Shown: positions 19,756 to 29,738, numbered from the stretch's first letter. The stretch: 64,000 nt of DNA from Gelidibacter algens (GCF_001678675.1 NZ_LZRN01000004.1:62001-126000), one strand, 5' to 3'. Notes: generated by a model from the letters alone, not told the origin. Program-made: numbers and translations.

Positions 19756-20025
19756 ATGAAAGTTATACACGATAAAGACAACCATCAATTTACCATGGAG
19801 GTGGATGGTGAAATTGCTAAAGTGGACTACACGCTAAAAGACGGAAAAATGCATTTGGTGTATAGTGAAGTGCCATTCAATATCCGCGGACAAGGGATTG
19901 GTAAAGTATTGGTAGAAAAAACCTTTGAGAAATTGACCGAAGAAGGCTACCACGCTGTTGCGGTTTGTGGTTATATCAAATCTGTAGCCAAAAGAAGCGA
20001 CAAATGGAATGCTATTATAGGATAA
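19756..20025 (+). CDS. Small GNAT-like N-acetyltransferase (YjdJ/NATD1 type)
   Basis: This 89-residue protein has the acetyl-CoA-binding core VPFNIRGQGIGKVLVEKTFE, with the RGQGIG loop, preceded by KDGKMHLVYSEV and followed by VAVCGYIKS. The family consists of single-domain minimal GNAT proteins of about 90-100 residues; the natural substrate is not known. It starts 16 bases after msrA and 18 bases before selO, so it belongs to the same operon. Confidence 0.8.
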   Translation: MKVIHDKDNHQFTMEVDGEIAKVDYTLKDGKMHLVYSEVPFNIRGQGIGKVLVEKTFEKLTEEGYHAVAVCGYIKSVAKRSDKWNAIIG

Positions 20026-20043
20026 ATGCCGAAGACAAAATAA

Positions 20044-21606
20044 ATGAAGCTTAACATAAAAAACAAATTTACCACCCACTTACCCGCAGATGCAAATCTA
20101 GAAAATAGCAGAAGGCAGGTCACGGAAGCGTGTTTTTCTTACGTAACACCAAAACAAACATCCCATCCAGAATTGCTGCATGTATCACCAGAAATGCGCG
20201 ACAATTTGGGCCTCACGGAAGACGATGTAACATCTGAAGAATTTTTAAAAGTGGTTACTGGCAATAAGGTATTAGAAAACACAACCCCTTATGCCATGTG
20301 CTATGCAGGCCATCAATTTGGGAATTGGGCAGGACAGTTGGGAGACGGCCGTGCCATTAATTTATTTGAGGTAGAACATAACAAGAAGAACTGGGTGGTG
20401 CAGTTGAAAGGCGCTGGAGAAACGCCCTATTCGCGCACTGCAGACGGGTTGGCAGTTTTGCGCTCTTCCATTCGGGAATATTTATGTAGTGAAGCCATGC
20501 ACCATTTGGGTGTGCCCACAACAAGGGCATTGTCATTAGCTTTAACTGGTGATAAGGTTTTGCGGGACGTAATGTACAACGGCAATCCAGACTACGAAAA
20601 AGGAGCCATCGTGAGCAGAGTGTCACCAAGCTTCTTGAGATTTGGAAGTTATGAAGTTTTTGCAGCACGGCAAGATCATAAAAATTTAAAAACCGTAGTA
20701 GATTTTACCATACAGGAGCATTTTCCACATTTGGGAGCCCCTTCTAAAGCTACCTATATTCAGTTTTTTGATGAGGTTTGCACCCGTACTTTGGAGATGA
20801 TCATTCATTGGCAACGTGTCGGATTTGTACATGGGGTGATGAATACTGATAATATGTCCATTTTGGGGTTGACCATTGATTATGGCCCTTATGGTTGGTT
20901 GGAAGGTTTTGATTTTGGCTGGACACCCAACACTACAGATAGCCAGCACAAACGCTATCGATACGGAAATCAGCCCAATATGGGACTTTGGAATTTGTAC
21001 CAACTCGCCAATGCGCTTTATCCGTTAATTGAAGACGCAAAAGCCATGGAAGCCGTATTGGAAAAATACACGACCGATTTTGAGTTGCAATCCCTAAAGA
21101 TGATGCGTTCCAAATTAGGCTTACAACTTGAGAATGCTTCAGATATATCGCTGGTAAAAGATCTAGAAGATGTATTGCAACTGACGGAAACCGATATGAC
21201 TATTTTCTTTCGGAATTTGAGCAATTTTAAAAATGATAGTTCTTCCGACGGCCTAAGCATCGTTCAAGAAGCTTTTTATAATCCAACGGACCTTTCTGAC
21301 AAAATCAGGCAGCAGTGGCATGGGTGGTTTGAACGCTACGCGGAAAGATTGCTCGCGGAATCCATCTTACACTCGGAAAGAAAGTCTGTAATGGACACTG
21401 TAAACCCCAAATACGTGCTGAGAAATTATATGGCACAGTTGGCCATTGATAAAGCTGACCATGGTGATTACACCCTGATTGATGAACTTTTTCAACTCTT
21501 GAAACACCCTTATGCTGAGCAACCAGAACATCAACAATGGTTTACAAAACGACCGGAATGGGCACGCCATAAAGTGGGCTGTTCCATGTTGTCCTGCAGT
21601 TCATAA
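20044..21606 (+). CDS. selO: SelO/YdiU-family protein AMPylase
   Basis: The 520-residue pseudokinase-fold enzyme shows GHQFGNWAGQLGDGRA, the nucleotide-site segment LKGAGETPYSR and the catalytic region FVHGVMNTDNMSILGLTIDYGPYGWLEGFD. It ends CSMLSCSS, where the Cys three from the end stands in the place of the selenocysteine of animal SelO. The family transfers AMP to proteins and is linked to redox control. Its position between methionine sulfoxide reductase genes fits an oxidative-stress role. Length and motifs are complete. Confidence 0.92.
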   Translation: MKLNIKNKFTTHLPADANLENSRRQVTEACFSYVTPKQTSHPELLHVSPEMRDNLGLTEDDVTSEEFLKVVTGNKVLENTTPYAMCYAGHQFGNWAGQLGDGRAINLFEVEHNKKNWVVQLKGAGETPYSRTADGLAVLRSSIREYLCSEAMHHLGVPTTRALSLALTGDKVLRDVMYNGNPDYEKGAIVSRVSPSFLRFGSYEVFAARQDHKNLKTVVDFTIQEHFPHLGAPSKATYIQFFDEVCTRTLEMIIHWQRVGFVHGVMNTDNMSILGLTIDYGPYGWLEGFDFGWTPNTTDSQHKRYRYGNQPNMGLWNLYQLANALYPLIEDAKAMEAVLEKYTTDFELQSLKMMRSKLGLQLENASDISLVKDLEDVLQLTETDMTIFFRNLSNFKNDSSSDGLSIVQEAFYNPTDLSDKIRQQWHGWFERYAERLLAESILHSERKSVMDTVNPKYVLRNYMAQLAIDKADHGDYTLIDELFQLLKHPYAEQPEHQQWFTKRPEWARHKVGCSMLSCSS

Positions 21607-21708
21607 AAGGACATAGTATCAATAAGCAAAGCCTTAAGCATCTTAAAATGACAGAGATTAAGGCATTAGATTTTATAAACAATTTTAAATTAATTTAAAC
21701 ACAAACGT

Positions 21709-22203
21709 ATGAGCACTAATAAAAAAGCATATATAGCAGGCGGCTGTTTCTGGGGGATGGAAGATCTTTTCAGGGTACGTCCCGGTATCAAAGACACCGA
21801 GGTAGGATATATTGGCGGAGAAAATGAACATCCAACCTATAGAAGCCATCCTGGACATGCGGAAGGTATTGAAATCACCTATGATCCGACAGAAACCTCA
21901 TTCAAACATATTTTGGATTATTTTTTTAGAATCCACAATCCTACAACCGTTGATAGACAAGGCAATGATGTTGGATCAAGCTACCGCTCAGCCATATTCT
22001 TTCAGAATGACGAAGAAAAAACGGAGGCGGAAGACATCATCAAAATTGTCAATGCTTCCCATAAGTGGGATGGTCAAGTTGCCACCACTTTAGAACCTTA
22101 TTCCAAGTTTTGGGCAGCTGAGCCGGAGCACCAGGATTATTTGATAAAAAAGCCAAACGGGTACACCTGCCATTTTGAAAGATTTGATCAATCTTTTATT
22201 TGA
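21709..22203 (+). CDS. MsrA paralogue of the single-cysteine type
   Basis: The 164-residue protein keeps the MsrA active site as [12 protein letters not shown], in which the second Cys of GCFWC is Gly, and has the shortened segment [16 protein letters not shown] without the VCSG resolving Cys. [10 protein letters not shown] is conserved. It should reduce methionine S-sulfoxide but must be recycled differently from the upstream MsrA (inference). It is preceded by a 102-base gap and could have its own promoter. Confidence 0.88.
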   Translation: MSTNKKAYIAGGCFWGMEDLFRVRPGIKDTEVGYIGGENEHPTYRSHPGHAEGIEITYDPTETSFKHILDYFFRIHNPTTVDRQGNDVGSSYRSAIFFQNDEEKTEAEDIIKIVNASHKWDGQVATTLEPYSKFWAAEPEHQDYLIKKPNGYTCHFERFDQSFI

Positions 22204-22250
22204 TTTTTTAGGCTCAAGATGATTTTTATTTGAGCTTGGGAACTTTTTCC

Positions 22251-22292
22251 TTTGCGACCGTAGCGTGAAATCTTTGCGACCCTGGCGGTAAA
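22251..22292. repeat. TTGCGACC/GCGGTAAA intergenic repeat, copy 2
   Basis: This copy matches 6182-6221: a TTTGCGACC block, a variable middle and a final TTTGCGACCCTGGCGGTAAA. It lies between the msrA paralogue and the DUF427 gene in the same orientation as copy 1. Confidence 0.6.
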
Positions 22293-22329
22293 TGAAAATA
22301 TATATTTAATTTTTAAAAAAAAAACACTC

Positions 22330-22611
22330 ATGAAAGCAATTTGGAACAACACAGTTATCGCAGAAAGTGACCAAACGGTCGTTATAGAAAATAACCATTA
22401 TTTTCCGCATGACAGTATCAAAAAAGAATACTTTAACCCAAGTGAAACACACAGCTCCTGTCCGTGGAAAGGCAAAGCATCTTATTATACAATTGATGTC
22501 GAAGGGAAGCAAAATAAGGACGCCGCTTGGTATTATCCTGATGCTTCAGATCAGGCAAAAAGCATTAAAAATTATGTCGCTTTTTGGAAAGGGGTAGATG
22601 TCAAACAATAA
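22330..22611 (+). CDS. DUF427 family protein
   Basis: The 93-residue cytoplasmic protein matches the small DUF427 family, with AIWNNTVIAESDQTVVIENNHYFP, the central HSSCPWKGKASYYTIDVEG and the C-terminal AWYYPDASDQAKSIKNYVAFW. The biochemical role is unknown. It starts downstream of the repeat at 22251-22292 and is followed 6 bases later by the damaged MsrA-like gene, so both sit in the redox cluster. Confidence 0.85.
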   Translation: MKAIWNNTVIAESDQTVVIENNHYFPHDSIKKEYFNPSETHSSCPWKGKASYYTIDVEGKQNKDAAWYYPDASDQAKSIKNYVAFWKGVDVKQ

Positions 22612-22617
22612 CTTGTT

Positions 22618-23157
22618 GTGACAAAAGAGTTGTCTAAAATAGCTTTCGGAGGAGGTTGTTCCCGTTCCGAGGCTTCGGAATCGGGAGTGCACAGAAGCTG
22701 TTTTTCAATCCTTAAAGCTGTTGAGAAAGTAGAACAGGGATATGTGGCTTCTACAAATGAAAATAGTGATTTTTCTGAAGCGGTTATCGTTCATTTTAAT
22801 CGCAAATGCATCACGCTCCAAACCTTAGTTGAAATACATTTGTTGACGCACAATAGCAAGTCCAATCATTCCATGCGTAAAAAATACCGTTCCGCTATTT
22901 ATACCTTCAATGAGGTTCAATTTGAGACTCTTGAGGGTTTACTCAGAGAATTTCAAAAGAAATTCAATGGAGAACTGATCACGCAAATATTGCCTTTTAA
23001 GGATTTTGAACCGTCGAGGGCGCAAATTACCAACTACTATTTTAAAAATCCTGAAAAACCTTTTTGCGAGACCTTTATCAATCCAAAACTGAAATTACTT
23101 TTAAATCAATTTTCAGGATTTGTTAACCAAAATAAAGTGGGCCATTTAAAAAATTAA
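22618..23157 (+). pseudogene. MsrA-like gene with a palindrome inserted in its catalytic motif; frame restored but active site lost
   Basis: The frame from GTG 22618 is open for 179 codons and shows MsrA-like sequence (KIAFGGGC at 7-14, then KAVEKVEQGYVAS and KKYRSAIYTFNE). Cys14 is followed by 28 bases of palindromic DNA instead of codons for Phe-Trp. The family sequence CTEAVFQSLK is still readable at 22688-22717, but in another frame. The original frame resumes after it, which implies a compensating loss of one base, probably in the A-run at 22714-22716. The product has SRSEASESGVHRSCFSI where FWCTEAVFQS should be, so reductase activity is unlikely. The TYREVCSG/GHAE segment is also absent, as in a shorter subfamily. 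Confidence 0.75.
22660..22686. repeat. Palindromic element inserted in a coding sequence
   Basis: TCCCGTTCCGA (22660-22670), GGC, and TTCGGAATCGGGA (22674-22686) form a hairpin with one bulged base. Its outer arms TCCCG/CGGGA resemble the inner hairpin at 11566-11581, so it may be a member of a dispersed family. Confidence 0.75.
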
Positions 23158-23169
23158 ACTTAATTTATT

Positions 23170-24390
23170 ATGCAAAGTACAAAGCTCAACATCCAGAATG
23201 CTAAAGGGTATCAGTTGCAAGCGTATTTAGAGCTTCCAGCAAATCAAAAGCCTAATAACTATGCTATTTTTGCCCATTGTTTCACCTGTAACAGTACGTT
23301 AAAACCTGTCAAAAATATCAGTAGGGCATTGACCTCACATGGGTTTGCTGTGGTGCGGTTTGATTTTACAGGCTTGGGTAAAAGTGAAGGCGAATTTGCG
23401 GACAGTTATTTTTCAGCCAATGTTGAAGATCTATTGGCAGTTAGTGACTATTTGAAAGAACATTATGAGGCACCTTCCCTTCTTGTTGGTCATTCTTTAG
23501 GGGGCGCGGCTGTTATTGTTGCAGCGTCAAAGCTTGATAGTGTCAAGGCCATCGCCACTATTGGCGCGCCCGCAACGACAGCGCATGTGAAACAGCATTT
23601 TTCCCATCATGTTCAGGAAATTGCCCAAAAAGGAGATGTAGAGGTTAATATTGGAGGTAGGCCTTTTAAGATCAATCAAGAGTTTGTGGATGATTTTGAT
23701 AAAACAGACTTACCTGAAGTAACCAAACAACTGCGTAAACCTATTTTAATCATGCATGCCCCTTTTGACAAGGTTGTGGGGATAGACAATGCTCATAAAC
23801 TTTATAAAAGTGCGCACCATCCCAAGAGTTTTATCAGTTTAAATGATGCCGATCATTTATTGCTCAATGAAAAAGACAGCAGTTATGTTGGCAATATGAT
23901 AGGCGCTTGGGTACAAGGCTATTTTGATACCAGTAACCATGATATTTTAGACACTGAAGGCGAGCAGTTGGTGGGTCATTTAAACTTATTGGAAGACAAT
24001 TTTACGACATCCATACAAACCAAAAAACACAGTTTTGTTGCAGATGAACCAGAATCTTTTGGAGGTGATGATTTTGGACCTTCGCCTTATGATTACTTGA
24101 GTGCAGCCTTAGCCTCCTGCACTGCAATGACCTTAAAGCTTTACGCAGAACGGAAAAAATGGGATTTGCAAGAAGTGTTTGTGTACATCACATATTCTAA
24201 AAAACACAGTGAAGATTTGATGCGCGATTTGGATAAACCAACACGCTTTGACCATCTGTTAAAAAAGCTCAAATTGGTTGGGAATTTAGATGAATCCCAA
24301 AAAAACAAATTAAAAGAAATCGCCTCAAAATGTCCAGTCCATAAAACATTGCTCAGTGATATTGTTATAGAGACAGAAATCATTTCATAA
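23170..24390 (+). CDS. Alpha/beta hydrolase fused to OsmC-like peroxidase domain
   Basis: The 406-residue protein has two domains. Residues 1-~255 are an alpha/beta hydrolase with [14 protein letters not shown] and the nucleophile elbow GHSLGG (Ser109), with ADHLLL holding the probable catalytic His. Residues ~265-406 are an OsmC domain with [18 protein letters not shown] (Cys317) and SKCPVHKTL (Cys388), the two redox cysteines of organic hydroperoxide reductases. The fusion is known in many Bacteroidetes. It probably cleaves an ester and detoxifies an organic hydroperoxide, and it fits the oxidative-damage cluster upstream. Confidence 0.9.
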   Translation: MQSTKLNIQNAKGYQLQAYLELPANQKPNNYAIFAHCFTCNSTLKPVKNISRALTSHGFAVVRFDFTGLGKSEGEFADSYFSANVEDLLAVSDYLKEHYEAPSLLVGHSLGGAAVIVAASKLDSVKAIATIGAPATTAHVKQHFSHHVQEIAQKGDVEVNIGGRPFKINQEFVDDFDKTDLPEVTKQLRKPILIMHAPFDKVVGIDNAHKLYKSAHHPKSFISLNDADHLLLNEKDSSYVGNMIGAWVQGYFDTSNHDILDTEGEQLVGHLNLLEDNFTTSIQTKKHSFVADEPESFGGDDFGPSPYDYLSAALASCTAMTLKLYAERKKWDLQEVFVYITYSKKHSEDLMRDLDKPTRFDHLLKKLKLVGNLDESQKNKLKEIASKCPVHKTLLSDIVIETEIIS

Positions 24391-24613
24391 AATATCTCTA
24401 CATTCAATTTGAGATGTCTATGGAATAAATTAATTTGTAACTTCAATAAAAACAGCAGCAATTTCGATTTAAATTCGGTCATAAAAATCGTTCATAACTT
24501 AAAGTCAAGCCCAATTGACAAGAGGAAAATGAGACGTAAAAGAATCACGTTTGCTTTTCTTTTTTATGTATAATACAACTCCTGAAAGGTAATTAAAAAC
24601 AAGTCAACAAGTA

Positions 24614-27600
24614 ATGCATACGTTTATAAAACCCACCTTAATTCTTTTATCTGCCTTTTTGCTGAATGCCTGTGCGTCTTATCAATCCCAATATCTGGAT
24701 AAAGCACATCAACAGAATATGTTTCCAGATAAAGAAGTGGACAAGGTGTTCTATTTGGTGGGAGATGCAGGTTTATCTCCCATCAATGGCATGTCTCAAG
24801 GGTTAACAGCGTTTCATAATTATATTTCTGAAAAAGATACAAAAGGAGATTACGCCTTGTTTTTGGGTGATAATATTTATCCTGCAGGACTTCCCCCAAA
24901 AGAGCATAGGTACCGTGAAGCTGCTGAAAATATGCTCAATGCCCAAGTGAAATCTGTAGAAAATTTCGAAGGTCAGAGCATCTTTATCCCTGGTAACCAT
25001 GAATGGTATGCAGGTGGTGTCACTGGAGTGCGGAGAGAAGAACAATACATTAAAAAATCGCTTGATGAGAACAGCTTTTTTCCTGAAAATGGTTGTCCTC
25101 TTAAAAGTATTGCTGTGAGTGAAACCATTCAAATGATCATTATTGACAGCCAATGGTATCTTGAAAATTGGGATCACCATCCCACCATAAATGACGACTG
25201 CGTTATAAAAACTAGGGAACGTCTGCTGTTGGAATTAGAAAGTGAAATTAAAAATGCACAAGGCAAAACCATTGTGTTTGCAATGCATCATCCCATGTAC
25301 ACCAATGGCTCTCACGGGGGGCAATTTGCATTAGAAAAGCATTTATTTCCTATGCAGAAAAAAATTCCGATGCCTGGTTTGGCCTCATTGGTTGTTCAAA
25401 TTAGAGCTCAGGGTGGTATTTCCATTCAAGACCGATATAATGAACTTTATAATGATTTGATGGATCGTTTGGAAAACTTAGCTACTGAAAACGGCAATAT
25501 TATTTTTGTGTCGGGGCACGAGCATACCCTCCAGTACATTGACAATGGAAACGTCAAACAGATTGTGTCCGGCTCTGGCTCAAAATCAGGTGCTGTCAAT
25601 TTAAAAAATAATGGTGTATTTGCTTACGGACTTCCAGGTTTTGCTGTCTTTACGGTGTTTGAGGATGGGAGTTCATGGGTGCAATATTTCGGTTCAGAAA
25701 ATAATAAACCACATCTGTTATTTCAAAAAGAGGTTTACCCTCCAACAAAACTGTATGACCTTTCTGTAGTGCCTGACACATTTCCAAATGAGGTGGACGT
25801 CGCCATTTATTCAGAAGAAGAAACTGAAAAATCTTCCGTTTACAAATTGTTATTGGGAGAGGGCTACAGAAGTATTTATAGCAAACCTATCCGTGTTCCT
25901 GTTGCAACTTTAGATACCCTTTATGGCGGATTGGAAATAGTAAGTGAAGGCGGCGGTCATCAAACCAAAACGCTTCGACTCAAAACGAAAGATGGCCTTG
26001 AATTGAACATGAAGGCACTGCGCAAAGATGCCACACATTATTTGGAAAAGGTGCTTTCCAAAAACGCTTATGTGGTAGACGATTTTGAGCAAACAGAAAT
26101 TGAAAGTCTCGTTTTGGATTTCTATACATCAGCACACCCGTATGCGTTTATGGCCATCCCTGAGTTGTCAGATGCTGCAAAAATATACCACACAAATCCA
26201 GAACTATTTTACATTCCCAAGCATAAATACTTGGGAGAGTACAATGCAGAGTATGGCGGTCAATTATACATGATTGAAGAGCGTCCCGAAGAAAATTATA
26301 CTGACGAGCGTAATTTTGGTTATGCCGATGATATCCAAAGCACCTATGATATTATTGAAAAGGTGCGGGAAAACGAAACGTATAAGATTGACGAAAACGC
26401 CTATATCAGGGCGCGTTTGTTTGATATGTTAATTGGCGATTGGGACAGGCATCAAGATCAATGGCGCTGGGCTCAATTTAACCAGGAAAATGGGGAAAGA
26501 GTTTATAAGCCCATCCCAAGAGATAGAGATCAGGTGTTTTCGAACTTTGATGGCACGCTGCTGGATATTGTGAAAATTATCTCAGGATCTTCAAGACAGC
26601 TTCAAGTATATGATGAAAAACTTGCAGATATTAAATGGATGAACAGTGCTGGTGTAAAACTTGATCGTGTGCTGCTGCAACAATCCAATATGGAGGCGTG
26701 GCTAAAACAGGCCAAGTTTCTTGAGGAAAATATCACCGATGACGTTATAGAAAACGCATTTGACAAGGTGCCTATTGAAGTACAGGATAGCATCATCTCA
26801 GATATCAAAATAAAACTGAAAGGACGTCGTGGTAATTTACATGACATCGCCAAAAGGTATTACAACTACTTAAATGAATTGGTCGTGCTTACAGGAACAG
26901 ATAAAGATGATTATTTTGAAATTACCAGACTTGGTAAGGATTTGACCCAGATAAAAATCTCTACACTAAAGGAGGGTGAAAAAAGTGAGCCATTCATTGA
27001 TCGTATCTATGATAAAAAAGTGACCAAGGAGCTTTGGATTTATGGCTTGAATGATGATGATCAATTTGAAGTGAACGGGAAAGGTGATAATTTAATTTTT
27101 ACACGAATCATCGGGGGTGAGGGTAATGACATCTATACTATTAAAGAGGGTAGAAGGATTAAGGTTTATGATCATAAATCTAAAGAAAATACAGTGCTTT
27201 CAAAAAACGGAGCACAAGTAAAATTTACAGATGTATACAATTTGAATGTCTTTAATTTTGAAAAAAACCGAACGGAATTTACAGTATTGACGCCCAATTT
27301 GAGTTTCAATCCAGATGACGGGATAGTATTGGGCGCTTCAGTGGTGTATACAATTAACGGATTTCAGCGCAATCCATTTTCTCAACAGCATGCCTTTGAT
27401 GCCCAATATGCTTTTGATACCAGCGGTTTTAAATTGGATTATGAAGGTGAATTTGCCAATTTTTTTCTCGATTGGAATTTGAATGTTGGCGGCACCTATA
27501 CCAATCAGTCTTATACCAATAACTTTTTCGGTTATGGCAATGAAACGGCTTATGACGCTGATAATTACAACTTTAATCGCGTCCGAAAAAGTATATATAG

Positions 27601-28315
27601 TGGGCACATTGGGATAGTTAAACGTTCAGCATTTGGCAGTGATTATGGTTTTAGGGCCATATTTGATGGCATTCAATTGGAGGATTCACCAGATCGGTTT
27701 ATTACCACATTCCAACCAGAGAGTAATGAAGCGTTTTATGAGCGGAAATATTTTGGAGCGCTGGAAGCACAATATGACTATTTAAGTGCTGACAATAAGA
27801 TGAATCCCACCAAGGGCATGTCTTTCAATTTGGATGTTGGCGCACGGACCAATCTTCAGGATGCTGACAACGTTTATGGGTATGTCAATTCTGATTTAGG
27901 TTTTTACAATGCCCTGACAAAAGATAAAACCTTGGTCCTTAAAACTGATGTACGTGCGCAATTCCGTTTTGGAAACGACTTTTTATTCTATCAGGCTGCA
28001 AATATTGGAGCCGATTCAGGATTGAGAGGGTATAGGGCCGAACGTTTTACAGGAAGGAATTCATTGGTGACAAGTGCTGACCTGCGTTATAGTTTTCCTG
28101 CAATCAGAACACGATTGTTACCGTTTCAAATTACTGTTTTTGGAGGAGGAGATCTTGGACGTGTTTGGCAACGGGGAGATTTTTCTGATAAATGGCATAA
28201 TGATTATGGAGGCGGTGTGAGGATTACTGCAGCCAAAACACTCTCAGGAACATTCAATCTGTTTACTGGAGAAGACGGATCACGATTTTCATTTGGCTTA
28301 GGACTCAATTTTTAA
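24614..28315 (+). CDS. Giant lipoprotein-signal metallophosphoesterase with a CotH-like central region and a C-terminal outer-membrane barrel
   Basis: The 1233-residue protein begins with a lipoprotein signal (FLLNAC). Residues ~45-370 are a calcineurin-like phosphoesterase with LVGDAG, LFLGDNIYPAG, IPGNHEWY, FAMHHPMYTNG and SGHEHTLQ. A central region (~480-760) includes LIGDWDRHQDQWRW (Asp609, Asp611, His613) and PIPRDRDQVF (Asp637, Asp639), resembling the DxDxH/DxD metal and catalytic motifs of CotH/Fam20-type atypical kinases; this is my inference. Residues ~890-1233 are a BamA/TamA-like beta-barrel ending in LGLNF, with Phe last. It should sit in the outer membrane with the enzyme parts exposed on one side. 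The cellular role is unknown. Confidence 0.8.
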   Translation: MHTFIKPTLILLSAFLLNACASYQSQYLDKAHQQNMFPDKEVDKVFYLVGDAGLSPINGMSQGLTAFHNYISEKDTKGDYALFLGDNIYPAGLPPKEHRYREAAENMLNAQVKSVENFEGQSIFIPGNHEWYAGGVTGVRREEQYIKKSLDENSFFPENGCPLKSIAVSETIQMIIIDSQWYLENWDHHPTINDDCVIKTRERLLLELESEIKNAQGKTIVFAMHHPMYTNGSHGGQFALEKHLFPMQKKIPMPGLASLVVQIRAQGGISIQDRYNELYNDLMDRLENLATENGNIIFVSGHEHTLQYIDNGNVKQIVSGSGSKSGAVNLKNNGVFAYGLPGFAVFTVFEDGSSWVQYFGSENNKPHLLFQKEVYPPTKLYDLSVVPDTFPNEVDVAIYSEEETEKSSVYKLLLGEGYRSIYSKPIRVPVATLDTLYGGLEIVSEGGGHQTKTLRLKTKDGLELNMKALRKDATHYLEKVLSKNAYVVDDFEQTEIESLVLDFYTSAHPYAFMAIPELSDAAKIYHTNPELFYIPKHKYLGEYNAEYGGQLYMIEERPEENYTDERNFGYADDIQSTYDIIEKVRENETYKIDENAYIRARLFDMLIGDWDRHQDQWRWAQFNQENGERVYKPIPRDRDQVFSNFDGTLLDIVKIISGSSRQLQVYDEKLADIKWMNSAGVKLDRVLLQQSNMEAWLKQAKFLEENITDDVIENAFDKVPIEVQDSIISDIKIKLKGRRGNLHDIAKRYYNYLNELVVLTGTDKDDYFEITRLGKDLTQIKISTLKEGEKSEPFIDRIYDKKVTKELWIYGLNDDDQFEVNGKGDNLIFTRIIGGEGNDIYTIKEGRRIKVYDHKSKENTVLSKNGAQVKFTDVYNLNVFNFEKNRTEFTVLTPNLSFNPDDGIVLGASVVYTINGFQRNPFSQQHAFDAQYAFDTSGFKLDYEGEFANFFLDWNLNVGGTYTNQSYTNNFFGYGNETAYDADNYNFNRVRKSIYSGHIGIVKRSAFGSDYGFRAIFDGIQLEDSPDRFITTFQPESNEAFYERKYFGALEAQYDYLSADNKMNPTKGMSFNLDVGARTNLQDADNVYGYVNSDLGFYNALTKDKTLVLKTDVRAQFRFGNDFLFYQAANIGADSGLRGYRAERFTGRNSLVTSADLRYSFPAIRTRLLPFQITVFGGGDLGRVWQRGDFSDKWHNDYGGGVRITAAKTLSGTFNLFTGEDGSRFSFGLGLNF

Positions 28316-28344
28316 TGTCATCTTTGCCAATTAAGAACTAACAT

Positions 28345-29670
28345 ATGAAAAAGCAATTTTATAGCATCCTTGAATATATTATCAAATTAGAGAGCAATAT
28401 TGCATTCTATCCCACCTTGATCAGCTTGATTGGCTTGTTATTTGCCTTCTTTATGTATTATTTAGAAAGTTTGGGCGTTTCTGCCTATTTGATTGAAAAT
28501 GCTCCGGTGTTGGTCATTAATAATACAGAAACTGCAAGAAGCCTTTTGACCACCTTTATTGGAGGGTTGATATCAATCATGGTGTTTAGTTTTTCATTGG
28601 TGATGATTTTGCTCAATCAGGCGTCCAGCAATTTTTCACCGCGGATACTACCAGGCTTGATTTCCAACAGAAGACATCAAATTATTTTAGGAATTTATAA
28701 TTCCTCACTGTTGTACTGTATATTTACTTTAGTGTCCATAACACCCCATGGCAATAAGTACCAACTTCCAGGATTTTCGGTGTTATTGGCCATCATTTTT
28801 ATGACCTTGTGTTTAGGGGCATTTATTTATTTTATCCATTCCATATCACAGCAAATACAGGTTGGGACTATTATGGATAAGATCTTTAATAATGCTCATG
28901 ATAGATTGAGCAGTTTGATTGAAAATGAAAAATCATACGAGGCCAAATTTCCAGATACTTCGGGTTGGAAAGTCGTAAATTCTAACGAATCAGGCTATTT
29001 TCAAGATAACAGCCTTAAATCATTGACCAGTTTTGCCAGGGAAAAAGAGGTTCAAATTGAAATTATACAAATTAAGGGCACCTATATTTTAAAAAACCTC
29101 CCATTGTTTAGATACTCTGGCGCTGAATTAGTTGAAGACGATGTTATTGAGGTTTTGGGTTATTTTAATTTTTCTCAAAATGAAATTGTTACTGAAAATT
29201 ACGTTCTGGCCTTTAAGCAAATTACCGAAATAGCCGTGAAAGCCATGTCTCCCGGTATCAACGATCCTGGTACAGCAATCAACGCTATTGATTATATGAC
29301 AGAATTGTTTGCGCTCCGCATGAAAAAAAGGGATAGTAGTTATTTGTTTGATGATGAGGATAACGATGACAATGCCATCGTTAGTATAAAAACGGTAAGT
29401 TTTGAAGTATTGATGTACAATGTAATGGCTGCCCTGCGCACCTACTGCAAACATGATATTATTGTGGTGCAAAAATTATTCATGATGCTCGATTATTTGT
29501 TGGATCATGCGGATGTTTCTGATCAGCTTTACAAAAAAACAATTGTAAAGGAAATTAGCACCTTGTATCAAGACGCCATTGCACATCAAAAAAATGAAGC
29601 TGATCTATCAATTATCAACCATCAAATGAATAAATTGAAAACGCTCAATCAATCAGATTATACGATTTAA
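28345..29670 (+). CDS. DUF2254 family membrane protein
   Basis: The 441-residue protein has four predicted membrane helices in its first ~170 residues (around 20-40, 65-90, 110-130 and 140-165), with NNTETARSLLTTFIGGLISIMVFSFSLVMILL between the first pairs. A soluble C-terminal domain carries the family motif SPGINDPGTAINAIDYM. Function is unknown. It begins 29 bases after the giant phosphoesterase, so the two may be co-transcribed. Confidence 0.85.
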   Translation: MKKQFYSILEYIIKLESNIAFYPTLISLIGLLFAFFMYYLESLGVSAYLIENAPVLVINNTETARSLLTTFIGGLISIMVFSFSLVMILLNQASSNFSPRILPGLISNRRHQIILGIYNSSLLYCIFTLVSITPHGNKYQLPGFSVLLAIIFMTLCLGAFIYFIHSISQQIQVGTIMDKIFNNAHDRLSSLIENEKSYEAKFPDTSGWKVVNSNESGYFQDNSLKSLTSFAREKEVQIEIIQIKGTYILKNLPLFRYSGAELVEDDVIEVLGYFNFSQNEIVTENYVLAFKQITEIAVKAMSPGINDPGTAINAIDYMTELFALRMKKRDSSYLFDDEDNDDNAIVSIKTVSFEVLMYNVMAALRTYCKHDIIVVQKLFMMLDYLLDHADVSDQLYKKTIVKEISTLYQDAIAHQKNEADLSIINHQMNKLKTLNQSDYTI

Positions 29671-29738
29671 AAGTCAGGATAGATTCAGATTTCATTGTCA
29701 TTTAAATACCTTTAATAAGCTTAAAAAAAAATTATGCC

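Noticed and set aside
29707-29714. TACCTTTA as a promoter box for tesB
   Set aside because: It departs from TAnnTTTG at the last base, and matches of this quality are expected by chance many times in 64 kb.
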